Source of the DNA: Tretioscincus oriximinensis
Lineage: Eukaryota > Chordata > Lepidosauria > Squamata > Gymnophthalmidae
Assembly: GCA_022410635.1 (NCBI GenBank)
Contig: JAJVDF010000232.1
Location: forward strand, 186,515 to 250,514
Direction: 5' to 3'
Length of the DNA: 64,000 bases
Shown here: piece by piece, positions 48,091-60,399 of the stretch
Layout: every line of letters starts with the position of its first letter
How positions within the stretch are numbered: position 1 is the first letter of the stretch
Notes under the pieces: generated by a model
The model's input: only the letters and a program-made list of their open reading frames with translations
Databases searched by the model: none
Told to the model about the DNA's origin: nothing
Position numbers and translations under genes: made by a program

Positions 48091-48960
48091 CGTCCAGAGA
48101 AGATATTTCTACTGCCTTGGGAGTCACATCAAGAAGAATCTGCCTCACGTGCTCACACAGGTTCAGCAATCCGTTCGCTAACAACCCCCCCCCCCCCCCC
48201 GTTGCCCCGGGTTTTCCTGACACGCTGATATAGGAGGGGGTGTCTCCTTGTCCCTGTAAAGCAGGGGTGGGGAACCTTTTTCCAGCGAGGGGCCATTTTG
48301 ATATCTGTAATCTCACCTGCGTGTCATTTCCCCTACCCATTCTAGCCCCTCCCTCCAGTCCCCCCTTCAGACCTTCCTCTCCACTCCCCGTCTTCCCGCC
48401 AACCCCCCGACCCAACTCCACGCAGGGGAGGGTCACTCTGCCCTCCTGCAAAAAGCGTGGGAACCGGTGGTGCCTCCACTCGTCCCCCCACCCGGAATGG
48501 TTCTGGCCTGCGCCTTCCTTCTTCGCTGAACACCATTATGTGCACCGGGGTCATCTCTCTCTCGCCTGGCTTTCTGCCTGCTGGTCAGGCTCTGCCCCTT
48601 GGAGCAGCTTCTTGGAAAGGCAGGGCAGAGGGGCCAGAAAGGTCTGCGGGCTGGATCCAAGGGCTCTGTGGGCCAGGCTTTCCCCATCCCTGCTGTAAAA
48701 AAGGTTCTCGTATGGCGCGTGTACGCGGGAGCAAGCAGGAAAAGGCAAGAACCCGGATGAGATTTGAGGCAAGACACGTGCACTGGAGCTCAGGCACCCA
48801 AGGGTGCGGGGAGAAGCCAATCGGGAGGCTGGACACAGGAGTCCTCAACCGGAATACAGTTCCCTGTGGATGTATCGGGTCCTCCCTGTGGTAATGCAAA
48901 AACGTGGGGACGGGTGAGCGACTTAAAACAAACAGCAGATTTAAACTGCTCGTGTGGATG
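48090..48960 (+). repeat. Copy of the 26826-27700 repeat, split by a hAT-like element
   Basis: 48090-48253 and 48693-48960 match the 26.8 kb copy in order (agatatttctactgc, ttcagcaatccgttcgcta; then gttctcgtatgg, ccctgtggtaatgc). A C-homopolymer lies at about 48186-48200. Confidence 0.5.
48262..48692 (+). mobile_element. hAT-like non-autonomous transposon, 431 bp
   Basis: Ends caggggtggggaacc and ttccccatccctg are inverted repeats. The flanking octamers CTGTAAAG (48254-48261) and CTGTAAAA (48693-48700) match at 7 of 8. Confidence 0.85.
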
Positions 48961-49310
48961 GGCCCCAACTGCTTGGTTCTTCTTAAATATACACTTTGCT
49001 GGTTGTTTTATAGAGTCCCTTTTGAAAGGGTGCTATGTGGAAGTTTTTGTAGGGTGAAAACTTTTCTTTTAATCCCAACTTCATCTTCTCAGTTCGTACT
49101 GTTCCCACTGGACCTTATTCTGGGTTACATCTTGGTACAGAGGTTAGTCATCCACATGCCATTGGGGCCTGCCATAGTCAACACTAGCATATAGATGGCA
49201 GGCTCCATGCCAAGACATGGTGGCCTCTACAGAGTTTGACAATCCACATACCAGTGTAGACTATGGCAGGCCTCAGAGGCCTGCGAATAGGAGGGTCCTA
49301 TTCTGAGATA

Positions 49311-49909
49311 CAGGTGAAACCTCACTATAACATACCCAGAGAAATGGGTATGTTATAATGAAACTTTGTTATACTGAAGCCAATGCAAAAACACGACTTC
49401 AACATGTTATCACAGTAACACAATTGTAAATGCCAAAAAACCTTGCAAAAGCCACTTTCAGAGCCTGTCCCCACTGAGCCTTATTCCAAGCTGTATCTTG
49501 GGACACAGCTTGGCTAGCCACATGCCAGTGTAGTCTATGGCAGGCCCCATAAACTAGCATGTGAATGTCAGGCTCCCATTCCGAGGTCCAGCCCATGCAC
49601 GGCTTTCCCTGCCACCTCCCATCTCCACAGGGTAAATGTCTTCACTTTTACACAGGGCCCAAAAGTTGTCGCTTTAAAACCTTGCTTTGTACTGAACGAC
49701 ACCCCTGGCACTCCAGTTCTTTATAACAGGGTCTTGCAGAATAGGCACAAAAATCAGTTTGTTATACCGAAACTTTCATTACAACAAGGCTTGTTACAAC
49801 GGGGGCATTTTGACTTTGCTCTCAATGATGTTCTGCCTGGAGTTTCAAATTTGTTTGTAACATGGAGAATTTTGTTATAACAGTGTTCTTTATAACGAGG
49901 TTTCACCTG
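49311..49909. mobile_element. Pogo/Tigger-like non-autonomous element, copy 1
   Basis: The ends caggtgaaacctcactataac and gttctttataacgaggtttc-acctg are inverted, with TA on both sides (49309-49310, 49910-49911). gttataa motifs repeat inside. No transposase is present. The TIR sequence is of the Tc1/mariner pogo type (inference from the cctcgttataac motif). Confidence 0.75.
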
Positions 49910-50626
49910 TATTCCAGAATAAGGCTCCATGGGGACTTCCCAGTAAAAAATTAGGAAGACATGTGAAGCTTCTACCCGTTTGGGGTCACATATTCCTGAA
50001 ATACCTAACATACTCTATACCTCAAATATACCGTGGCTGGACAGTACTAAATGCTGCCTGTGCTCAGGACTGTTGTACAGGACAAAGGGCGTTTGTAGCA
50101 TTTCCTGTTTTCTTTCTTTTCTTTCTTTCTTGGTTCAGAGGAAGATACTTTATGTTCAAAATTAAAGTGCAAGACTGTGTAGCAAAGTTCTATTTGATCA
50201 TAATAATAATTTTAAAAAGTTGTACGAAACTTTAAATTCCCACCATAATGTATCATTTTATCACACAAGTGAGGAATAAATTATTCCATTTGTCATTTTC
50301 CAATGGTTGCTGTTTGTCCTTTTACCCCGTTTCTTTTATGAATACCTTTTCGTAACGCTTTTGCAGGTGAGCATCCAGTTTGCGGTGAGGGGAGCATAGA
50401 AAACGCAGAATGAAGGGAAAGGGAATTATGCTAACATCTCTGTAGCCTGCCAAGAATCTGCGTTTTATGGATTTCAGTAGTGAAAACATGTTCAGCCTTC
50501 AAACGTCTAATGTTGTCTGTAAAACCACAGTGAACTCAATAAAGGGACCTTGGGTATTTACTTGAAGTGTCCAGCCATGGAAAGGTAGATTCTAGGGAAC
50601 TTCTTCTGCACAGAGTTCTACCAATA

Positions 50627-51211
50627 CAGGTGAAACCTCGTTATAACAAACTCCAAGGGGCCAGAAAAAAGGGTATATTATAATGCAACTTTATTATACT
50701 GAAACCAATGTGAAAATCAGCTTCAATACAAGTTGTATAGCCACATGCCAGTGTAGANTATGGCAGGCTCCTACTCTGAGATATAACCCGGAATGAGACT
50801 CATTGTGGAGACAGCCCAGATTCTTTCCGTCTTAACGCGCTTATAAACATAAGAAAACTGACTGCAGTTTTCCACCTTTTCTTGCTGACTGCCTTCCCTT
50901 GCCACATTCCATCTCACCAGGCTGAATGTGGAACCCAATCCTGCCACTCATTGGTGGTCTGAAAACCTTCACTGTTGTTTTAAAAATATTATTCTGCACT
51001 TCAGTTTGTTATAACAGGGTCTTGCAGGGCAGGCAGAAATGGTACAAAAATCAGTTTGTTATACTGAAACTTTTGTTACAACGAAGTTTGTTACAGCAGG
51101 GGAGGGGGGATTTTCACATTGCTCTCCTGGGTGTTCTGCTATGACTTTTTAATTTGTTTGTTACATTGTGGATTTCATTATAACAGGGTTTGATATAAAG
51201 AGCTTTAAGTG
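50627..51211. mobile_element. Pogo/Tigger-like non-autonomous element, copy 2
   Basis: Starts caggtgaaacctcgttataac after TA (50625-50626). The right end is decayed (atataaagagctttaagtg then TA). The internal order matches copy 1, including agccacatgccagtgtaga. Confidence 0.7.
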
Positions 51212-51239
51212 TATTTATGAAGGTAAGGCTGGATGACAG

Positions 51240-51740
51240 TTAGAACATAAGGACTTAAGAGCCCAAGAGGAGCCCTGATGAACGGGNCCGGAACCCACCT
51301 AGTCCAGCCTTCACCTGTTCTCGGCGCCCTGCTNGTGATACTTCAGGAGTCCTGCCTGTTGCTCCACCCGGGAGGCAGCATCAAGACATGGATCCTAGTA
51401 GCCATCTATACACTTGACTTCCATGACCTTCCTAATCCTGCCTTATCCCCCTTAGCCCTTCTCATAAGAACCTAAGAAGAACCAGACTGGATCGGGTCAC
51501 AGCCCACCTAGTCCAGCCTTCTGTCCCACACAGAGGCCCACCAGATGCCCCTGGGCAGCCCGAACAGAGGGAAGCAAAATCTGCTCCTTTTCATGACTCC
51601 CTGCAAGTGGCACTTCAGGATCCCTGCCTGTGGCTCCATCCCGGAGGCAGCATCCAGGCATCCATCCTAGGACCCATTGATACCCTTGGTGTCCATCAAC
51701 CTGCCTAGTCCTGCCTTGAAACTGTGCAAGACAGGACTAG
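51240..51740 (-). mobile_element. Two minus-strand CR1-like 3' ends
   Basis: 51240-51470 (cctagtccagccttcacctg) and 51470-51735 (ataagaacctaagaagaacc, cttggtgtccatcaacctgc). 51735-51790 repeats the same block in plus orientation. 51800-52560 shows no gene. Confidence 0.7.
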
Positions 51741-52559
51741 ACAGGTTTATGGACACCACGGGTATCAATGGGTCCTAGGATGGATGCCTGGAAGTGCCTG
51801 CAAAAATGTTGTGATGTCACTCCCAGCCTTGGGGCGCCCTTTCCAGGAGCAGGGGGCGGAAGTGGTATCCCCTGGCGTATCCCTCCTAGAGACCTGCACA
51901 AGGATTCACACTTTGTAGGAGAATGGAGAATCTCATGAAATATACGAGAATATCGTGCAACTCCCAACCCTGCCAGGAGACGGATCACCATGACTGCAGT
52001 GGTTTTCTTGCGCAGTCCGACTGCAGCTCGTTCAGATGCTTTTTTTCCTGCACCTTTTTTCCTGAAGGTGCAGAAACCTGTTTCTATAGAGTTAAATCCA
52101 GGGAGCTGCTGGATAGAAGATATTTGAGTTTAACTCCTTAAACTGTCTTAACTGAGGTTTAGGAACTGAAATTCCAGATAAGCCTGAACTAGAGGGTTTC
52201 ACTATACAGCTTTCAACCTTCTGAACGAGCTGCAGCCTGACTGCAGAAGGAGACCACCGTCGCCCGTCCCGTCCCCCAGCAGCCTCGCTTGCTATAGGGC
52301 TTGCGGCCTCTTCGTTTCCGCCTCGGAGGGGATGGAAGGAAGCCAGGTGGGTCCTGCTGCACCAACAATCTCTCGTCACCCTTTTATAATTCTGCGGGGC
52401 CTTCAGGCGCTCCCAAGGGTTAGTCAGACTGTATCATCATCTCAATTTAAAGCTCCTTGTTAAAAGCCAACAGCATGGCGTGGACTCTTGTACCCCAGGC
52501 GGGCTGGGGGGGAGCAAGGGAGGAGGCGGCAGCTTCCGGCAAGGGGCTTTATTCTCCCC

Positions 52560-52890
52560 TGTTCTCCACTCCCTGCAAATGGTACTTCGGGAATCCTGCC
52601 TGTTGCTCCATCCCGGAGGCAGCATGAAGAGATCCGTCCCAGGAGCTATTGATACCCTTGACGTCCATGAACTTGTCTAATCCTTTCTTTAAGCTATCCA
52701 GGCTGTTGCTATGACCACCTATTCTTGCAGTGAACTCCACAGACCGATGACCCTCTGGGTGAAAAAATTACTTTCCCTTGTCTGCTCTGATTCTTCTGCC
52801 TATTGGTTTCAAGGAAGCCCCCCTTGTCCTTGCATTGTGTGATAAAGCAAATATTTTTTCTCTATTCACCTTATCCATTCCAGACATATC
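52560..52890 (-). mobile_element. CR1-like LINE fragment
   Basis: ctccctgcaaatggtacttc, gatgaccctctgggtgaaaa and ttgtgtgataaagcaaata. Confidence 0.75.
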
Positions 52891-53034
52891 TGTACTTGAT
52901 AAACTGACTTCAGAGCTGAAGAACTGGGTTAACTGGGCGTGGGTGGGATGGCTGCCCCCGATTTACTCCACCTCAAAAGCACAATTTGGGTCAACTGCGT
53001 TTTATCACAGTCGTTGACTTCTGACCTCAGAACA

Positions 53035-53290
53035 ACCACATGCCAGTTTGGTGTAGTGGTTAGTGTTGGACTCGTACCTGGTCGTCTCCCGGTTCGATTC
53101 CCCACTCCTCCACGAAAGCCAGCTGGGTGACCTTGGGCCAGTCACNGTTCTTTGAACTCTCTCAGCCCCACCTACTCCACAGGGTGTCTGTTGTGGAGAA
53201 AGCAACAAAGGCTATATGAGCCGCCCTATGGTTGGCCGGCCTGAGGCCTTCGGGTATAGGGTGGAATATAAGTATGTATGTATGAATGAA
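53035..53290 (+). mobile_element. Sauria-SINE-like element, near full length
   Basis: tgccagtttggtgtagtggt (A-box-like), cccggttcgattccccactc (B-box), tgaccttgggccagtcac, tctcagccccacctactcca and gggtgtctgttgtggagaaa. This is the clearest copy and the best lineage marker. A CR1 terminus on the minus strand follows at 53300-53530. Confidence 0.8.
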
Positions 53291-53971
53291 GGAATAATAG
53301 ATATAGAACCATAGAATCACAGACTTATAAGCACCTCCAACCTTCTGCTCAACGCAGGGGCCACGAACTCCCCCTAGATAGGGGGCTGCCCAGCCTCGGA
53401 GGACTTCCAGCGAAGGAGAGACCTCGCCCCCTCCTGCGGTAGCCTCTTCCCCTGGTTTATCCCCCTCACTGTCAGAAAGCTCTTTCTGATCTCTCATCTC
53501 ACTCTCCTCCCTGGCAGTTTCATCCCCTTGTTTCTAGTGGGCGCCCTGAGGCCTTCGAGTATAAGGCGGGATACAAGTACAGATAAATAAAGAAAACCCC
53601 ACTTAGCAGGAGTTTCAGGGGCGTGTGCATGGGGAAGAGCAGGGAGCATGAGAGGTGAGGGTCTTTTGGGGTCTCCCACCCAACCCAGGGCTCCCCTTTC
53701 CTTCCACTGACTCCTTCCTCCAGTCTGCCCTCATCCCCCCCCCTCCCCCATAATTACTCCATACATCAGAGCTGTAATCACAGCGATTCCAACCCTGGGG
53801 CGGCCCTAGAAGACTGGCAACTTCATGCCACAGTCAGACTGCCCTCCCATCAGGTGGCAGCACGAGGGCGGGTTGCTCATTGGCTCTCTGCATGCGGAAT
53901 CCATCCGGGGGCCTTTCTGGCCATCCGTGGCAGCAGAGGCGCTGAAGCTCCTCCTGGGACGCGTGTTCTAA

Positions 53972-54155
53972 AGGGAGACGTCGGGACGAGCTTGGGGAAA
54001 GGGGGGGGGGGCAGAAGCTTTCCTAGGCGCGTCTCCTTCTCCAGGGGCTCACGGAAGCGTCTGTCTAGGGAAGCTTCTGCCCCCCACTTTTCCCAAGCTC
54101 GTCCCAAAGTGCTGCCGGCTGCTTTGCGGGACTTTCTTCGCGGCTATTCCTCTGG
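53972..54155. mobile_element. Degenerate inverted-dimer Penelope-like copy
   Basis: Arms ggacgagcttggggaaa ... gcagaagctttcctagg and ctagggaagcttctgcc ... tttcccaagctcgtcc are inverted, with the family tail gctgctttgcgggactttct and cggctattcctctgg. The boxes are mutated. 53540-53970 and 54160-54650 are GC-rich and unassigned. Confidence 0.5.
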
Positions 54156-54654
54156 AATAAAGCTGGACTGTAACCCTAAAGGCTGTTTATGGGCTCCTTC
54201 CCTAAGACCCCCGGGCACAGAGACCGGTGGGACTTGCAAGCTGGCACCGTTGCTTTAGAGCCGCTTCAGTTCACCTTCAGCTTCCAAGAATGAGGTTCAA
54301 ACCAGAAGCAGAACCTGGATGAAACCCAAGAGAAACCGAAGGTTGCAAAGCATATATGTGACCAGAAACCTTCCACCGACGGTGTTGGGCTTGTCCAATA
54401 GGTGGCGCTGCAGGAACATGTTTCAACATTCTCATCTTTCAAAGCAAAGGCTCGCTGCCTGAGGCCGGGGATTCTACCAAGGGGTCTTCTGAGGGAGGCC
54501 GGCAGGGGGCGCTCGGGCGGCGTGAGCTGCGGTGGCTGAAGTGAATGGAGGGAAAACGGTTCCCACCATCGCACCACCAGCACAGGGCGCCTCCCTTGGC
54601 CTGTGGAAGCCACTCGGCGGCGCTAGAGAGCAGCCTGGACAGTTTTAAGACCAG

Positions 54655-54930
54655 GCTGAGCGGCCGCCCCCTTTTTTNGGGGGGGGGAACCCGGTTTGGG
54701 GGTGTCTACCCCGCCCTCCCGGGGGGGGAGGGGCGCCATTTCTCTGGTTTTTGCTGAGGAAATTGTTTTTGGGGAAAAAAACTTTATTTTTATTTTTATT
54801 TTAAAATAAATCTGACTGCACCACCACTAGGGGCTCTGGCACCGGAGGGCAGCTCCTGAAGCCGTCCTCCAGGCAGTAAAAAATAAAAATTCTTATGCAC
54901 TTCAAAGAATTCTCGCGCACTTAAAAAAAT
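54655..54930. mobile_element. GACCAGAT-type element fragment
   Basis: ggggaacccggtttgggggt, tttttgctgaggaaattg and cttatgcacttcaaagaatt match 3010-3130. Confidence 0.5.
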
Positions 54931-55094
54931 GATAGAGGAACAACGTGAATTAAGCAATTTATATTGAAGGCAAGGTAAAGTTTGCGGTTGATACATGGGG
55001 AAAAGGGCAATACAGTAGTTCAGAGACATAAGAATGCTAAAGGAAGATATATGACCAAAATTTTTTTCTTCTTCAAATCCAGTGAGACAAGTAT

Positions 55095-55380
55095 TAAAGA
55101 TCTTTTTGAGGGGAAAAAAAGAAAGAGGAAGAGGAAGAGAAAAAGGAAAAGAAGAAGAAGAAGAAGAGTTGGTTTTGATACCCCCAAAGGGTTACATAAC
55201 CTATTCTTCTCTCCACACCACATGCCTTGTGAAGCATGTGGAGCTGAGAGAGCCCTGAAGAACTGTGGCTCTGCCCCAAGGTCCCCCAGTTGGCTTCTGT
55301 GGAGGAGTGGAGAACTGAACCAGGAGACTGCCAGAGAAGTCTGATGCTCTAACCCACTNGCCAGACTGGCCCTTCGGATT
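55095..55380 (-). mobile_element. Sauria-SINE-like element with GAA-rich tail
   Basis: The tail of GAA/GGA repeats at 55100-55165 is followed by the SINE body in reverse complement (tgaagaactgtggctctg, ggaggagtggagaactgaac, aacccactngccagactggc). Confidence 0.7.
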
Positions 55381-55489
55381 TCTTAGATTCAGGGATCCTT
55401 TCTATTTCTACTTATCCGCTGAGGAGATAAACAAACTATTTCACATGATTCTCAGCCCTCACAAGGTTGTTCTGGCCCATGGGGACGGA

Positions 55490-56060
55490 TTATAATTCAG
55501 CGAATCCTAGAGTCGGGAGGGGCCTCCGGGGTCCTGGGCTCCAACCCCTGCTCAATGCAGGATTCACTCAACCATCCCAGCCTCTGCCCAGCCTCTGTTT
55601 GAAGGCTTCNCGCGAAGAAGAAGAAGAGGAGCTCAACATCTCCCGTGGCAACCTATTCAACTGGCTCATCATCCTGACTGTCAGAAAGGGTTTTTTCCTG
55701 ATATCTAATCTAATTCTAGTTCCTTGCAGTTTCATCCCATTGGGTCAAAGCCTCCCACGTGGCAATGAGAACAAGGCTGATCCCTCTGCTCTATGGCAGC
55801 CCTTCCGGCATTTGCAGGCTGCTATCTGGTCTCCTCTCAGTCTTCCCTTCTGCAGACTAAGCATCCCCACGTGTGACAGCTGANAGTTTGATCTTTTTGA
55901 AAATAACCCAAAGGAACAGCCATGTAAATCTTTGTCCAGAAATCCTCGCAAGGGAGGCTTGTGGCACTTTAGAAACAAAGGAGAGAAATGGAGGCAGCTT
56001 TCACACACAAGTATACTTCTTCAGATGCTAGGGGACAAATGCCAGGGGCAAACTATATGC
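55490..56060 (-). mobile_element. CR1 terminus and a decayed Penelope-like motif
   Basis: 55490-55890 is the CR1 3' end of the 21 kb family (ctccaacccctgctcaatgc, tctctgctct-atggcagcc). 55925-56060 is a diverged minus hammerhead-family copy (cagctttcacacacaag...cttcttcagatgctagggg). 56060-56830 is unassigned. Confidence 0.6.
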
Positions 56061-56837
56061 AGGAAATAACAACGGCCGTGTAAACATGGTTGAAAATATA
56101 GCATAGAAACAGGAGGAAAGTTTCATAGAAGCAAGAGAATTTGACACCAGGCGCAACGGGGGGNCACTGGGTGAGAAAAAGGGTTGGACCAGTTGGGCTC
56201 CGGTCCCATTTATGTTCTTAGAACAACAACAGCACAGCTAGATTATATCTGAAATGATTGGAAGTTAAATATTGCAAGGAAAAGTGTAAATGTTGTTTAG
56301 TGGTCCAGGCCGTCATCCCGTCTTCCATCCCTTTTTTAACATAAAGAGTCAGGCAGACGGGTGAGGGAAGCGTCCCGATGGGGGACTGTGTGCCCTTCTT
56401 GAAGAGGGAGCTCTTTAGATCAACGATAGGCTGAAGTCAGGATGAAGCCAGGGTTACTGAGGTGAAGCTGCATTTTTATGAATACCAAAGCAAACAGATG
56501 AAGAAACCTGAAGTCAATCATTAATGCATATTACTATATTTTGAGCTCGGCTAGAGCCACGGAGGCAGCCTGCTTCCTCTTTATTCAAAATTACAAATGG
56601 AATTATTTGATCCCAAAGCAAACACTTGAAACTACCTGCAAAAATGTGCCGTGTGCCATTTCTCCCCCATTACACATTTGAACAGCAAATGATGGATTGC
56701 ACTAAAAAAAGCGGCAGAAATGGTTTCTAATTCAATAAAACTAAAGGATATTTGACCAAAGCACAACAAACTCTTCAAACGACTCAAGCCATTTTTTACT
56801 TGTTTAAGGACTCAGATGCCTGTGGACTTACTTGCAT

Positions 56838-58010
56838 GCAACATAAGAACATAAGAACATAAGAAGAGCCACACTGAATCAGGCCACAGCCCATCAAGTC
56901 CAGCATTCTGTCTCCCACAGAGGCCCACCAGATGCACCTGGGCAGTCCGAACAGAGGGAAGCAAAATATGCNCCTGTTCATGACTCCCTGCAAATGGTAT
57001 TTCAAAAGTCCTGCCTGTTGCTCCATCCCGGAGGCAACATCCACACATCCATCCTAGTATCCATTTATACCTTTGGTGTCCATAAACCTGTCTAGTCCTG
57101 TCTTGAAACTATCCAAGCTGTGAGCTACCACCACCTCTTCAGGAAGAAAATTCCACAGGCCGATGACCCTCTGGGTAAAAAAATATTTTTCTTTGTCTGT
57201 TCTCACTTTTCTACCCAACAGTTTCAAGGAGGGCCCTCTGGTCCTTGTGTTGTGTGAGCGAGAAAACATTTTTTCTCTATTCACCCTGTCGATCCCATGC
57301 ATGATTTTGTACACTTCAATCAGATCACCCCTCAAACGTCTCCTTTCGAGGCTGAAAAGGCCCAGACGTTGCAGCCTTGCTTCGTAAGGGATTTTGCTCC
57401 AGACCCTTGATCATTTTTGTTGCCCTTTTCTGCACCTTCTCCAGTTCCAAAATATCCCTCTTGAGATGTGGTGACCAGAATTGAACACAGGATTCCAAAT
57501 GTGGCCTCACCACAGATTTATAAAGAGGCAAAACAACATTTGCTGACTTGTTTTCGATTCCTTTCCTAATTATCCCCAACATGGAATTTGCCTTTTTTGC
57601 TGCTGCTGCACACTGGGTTGACATTTTCATTGAATTGTCCACTAACACCCCAAGATCCTTTTCTTGCTCGGTCACAGAAAGCTTGGTTCCCATCAGGTGG
57701 TAGGAGTATTTTGGGTTCTTTGCCCCAATATGCATGACCTTGCACTTGCTTAAGTTGAAGTGCATTTGCCACTTTGATGCCCATTTCACCCAATTTCAAT
57801 AAATCACTCTGGAGTGCCTTACAGTCATTTTCAGTTTTCAGTAGCCTGAAAAGTTTAGTGTCGTCAGCAAACTTGGCTACTTCACTATTTACCTCGGCAT
57901 CCAGATCATTTATAAATATATTGAAAAGCAAGGGTCCCAGTACAGATCCCTGGGGTACCCCACTTCTTACCTCTTTCCACTCAGAGAACGGTCTACACTA
58001 TGAAGACACA
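56838..58010 (-). mobile_element. CR1-like LINE, longest minus-strand copy, with RT motifs
   Basis: On the minus strand it carries GVPQGS (near 57950), FINDLDAEVNSEVAKFADDT (near 57880), HFNLSKCKVMHIGAKN and [20 protein letters not shown]. The frame is broken near 57790 and 57340. It ends at the repeated cataagaacataagaacata motif. Confidence 0.88.
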
Positions 58011-58019
58011 ATGCAAATT

Positions 58020-58960
58020 CCCAATCCTTTCCTCTGTTCGGGCTGCCCAGGGGCCTCTGGTGGGCCTGTGTGTGAGACCGAAGGCTGGACGAGGTGGGCT
58101 CTGGCCTGATCCAGGGTGGCTCTTCTGATGTCATAAGGAACTGTGGATTAAAGGCATCTAGCAGATGCTCACATCACTCCCTTCAGGGTCTCTTTGGAAA
58201 TGCCAACATGTGAAGGTTAGTTGCATGGATTATGCAACAGNGATATGCAGGACTCTGGCTGTGTCCCCACCAAGAATTTTTACTGAGATGGTACCAAGAT
58301 CATATAGAATCCGCCCCATGAGGTCAAGCAACTTTTACCAATAAATGAATTCTTAAAAAAAANATGAAATAGTGCATGTTTGTGGAGACAGCANACACCA
58401 TCCTTGTAACCCTCTTTTGAAGCTGCTCCNCTTTATCAATGTCCTACTTAAATTGGGGTCCCAGGAATCCCAAGTGTGGCCTGACCAAAGTACTGTAGAG
58501 AGGAATAATTACTTCACATGATTGAGATTCNATGCTCCTTGTAATACACCCCAGGACTGTGTTTGCCTTTTTTGCAGCTGCTTCATTCTGTTGGCTCATG
58601 TTTAATCTGTGGTCTACATAAACCCAGGACCTCTTCAATGTGCTGCTGCTCAGGGACATATTCCTCCCATTCCATAGATGTTTTCATTTTTTGTGCCAAA
58701 ATGAAGGACCTTGCATTTCTCCTTGTTAAATACCATTCAGTTAGTTTCAGCAGCCCTTGTTCTAGATCTTTTTGGAATAATANCTCTTTGCTTATTATTA
58801 GCAACCCCTCCTAGCNTTGTGTCATTTGCAGATTTGATCAGTTTTTCTTCAGTACCCTCATCGAAGTCATTTATAAAACATCATAACAGTGTTAAACAGC
58901 ACTGCACCCTGACTGCTGACATTACAAAACTTGGACATTTANACAAAAGCTTATAAAAAT
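58020..58960. mobile_element. CR1-like tail (plus) and RT-end fragment (minus)
   Basis: 58020-58130 is a plus tail. 58385-58960 is minus strand, 21-kb family (cagctgcttcattctgttgg, ccttgcatttctccttgtta, gtgtcatttgcagatttgat), encoding the SLSSSTLKRSWVYVDHRLNM region. 58960-59350 is AT-rich and unassigned. Confidence 0.7.
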
Positions 58961-59359
58961 TAACGGAAAGGCTATTCAAATTCATGGGCCCTTGATGCTC
59001 AGTCTTCTAAGTACTTGTATGACTATACACTAAAGCAAATGAATATGAGGTTCTATGTTAAATAAATACCAGTAAAGCTAAATGCAAATAAATTGATATT
59101 AAACAGAGAACTAGTACAAGACATATATAATTTGTAAGATCATGGGACAACATATATAAATAAATAGTTCTAAAGAGATTATGGTAANGTTGGTCTCATC
59201 CCCAGTTAAGTCCCATTAGCCAGACTTTATAGACTTTGGTTACATCTAAGTTTTAATGTAGCTTCAGTCCACTTTCAGAATGGAAAAACACAGAACCAAA
59301 ATGAATCGTGATTTTCTTTCCACATTATCNAAACAAAAGGTCAATTTTCCAGGTGAGAT

Positions 59360-60020
59360 ACATGAAAACCTAAGGGGAGCCCTGCTGAATGGGGACCTAG
59401 TCCAGCCTTCTATCTCCCAGCCTTCTATCTCCCCATTTCCCCTGGGCAGCCTGGAAAAGAAGAAGACAAAATCTCCATCTGTTCCAGGCGCCCTGCAAAT
59501 AGTATTTCAAGAACGCTGCCCGTTGCTGCATCTCAGAGGCAGGATCAAGACATCCATCCTAATAGCTGCTTATACCCTTGGTGTCCATGAACTTGTCTAA
59601 TCCTCTCTTAAAGCTATCCAGGCTGTTAGCTCCCACCACCTCTTCTGGAAGTAAATTCCAATGGCTGATGACCCTTGGGGTGAAAAAATATTTTCCCTTG
59701 TCTGTCGTCACTCTTCTGCCCATCAGCTTCAAGGAAGGCCCCCTGGTCTTAGTATTGTGCGATAGAGAAAACATATTTTCTCTGTTCCCCTTATCCATCC
59801 TGTGCATGATTTTATAGTTCAATAATATTACCTCCCAAATGCCCTTTGAGGCTGAAGAGGCCCAGATGTTGCAACCTGACTTCATAAGGGATTCTGCTCC
59901 AGCCCCTTGGTCATTCCTGTTGCCCTTTTCTGCACCTTCTCTAGTTCCACATTATCCTTCTTGAGATGTGGTGACCAGAATTGAACACAGGATTCCAAAT
60001 GGGGCCTCACCACAGAGAAA
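59360..60020 (-). mobile_element. CR1-like LINE 3' end
   Basis: The minus frame 59559-59885 reads [20 protein letters not shown] and [20 protein letters not shown]. It extends upstream to ttgagatgtggtgaccagaa. Confidence 0.82.
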
Positions 60021-60399
60021 ACACATTGAAAACACACTGCACTTTACTGATATATTTTCTTAAAGCGGACGAATGAGTTTGTGTTGATTTCAGGTTGTAG
60101 GACGAAAAGGCTTTAAACGTATATGAGACGCCTTCCCAGCGTCATGTCAGTCCCCTAAACAAATTCCTTTCGTGCAATTTAGGCTCCCAGATGCATGATT
60201 GGGCTAGTTTTCCATCAAGAGAGTCAATTTTAGCTGACAAATTAGACAGGTTCCCTAAGGCAATGACTCCGCAGCGTTGCCATCTGCATCTTAAAATATG
60301 ATCTATAACAAAGATCTGTTTCCCAGACACTCCTGCCTTTGAAATTGAATGGGATGGTATTTCTTAGGTGCCTACAGAAGACACTTCACATATCCTATA

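Noticed and set aside
53035..53290. tRNA gene or pseudogene from A- and B-box-like sequences
   Set aside because: No cloverleaf or anticodon arm is apparent; the boxes belong to a SINE head.
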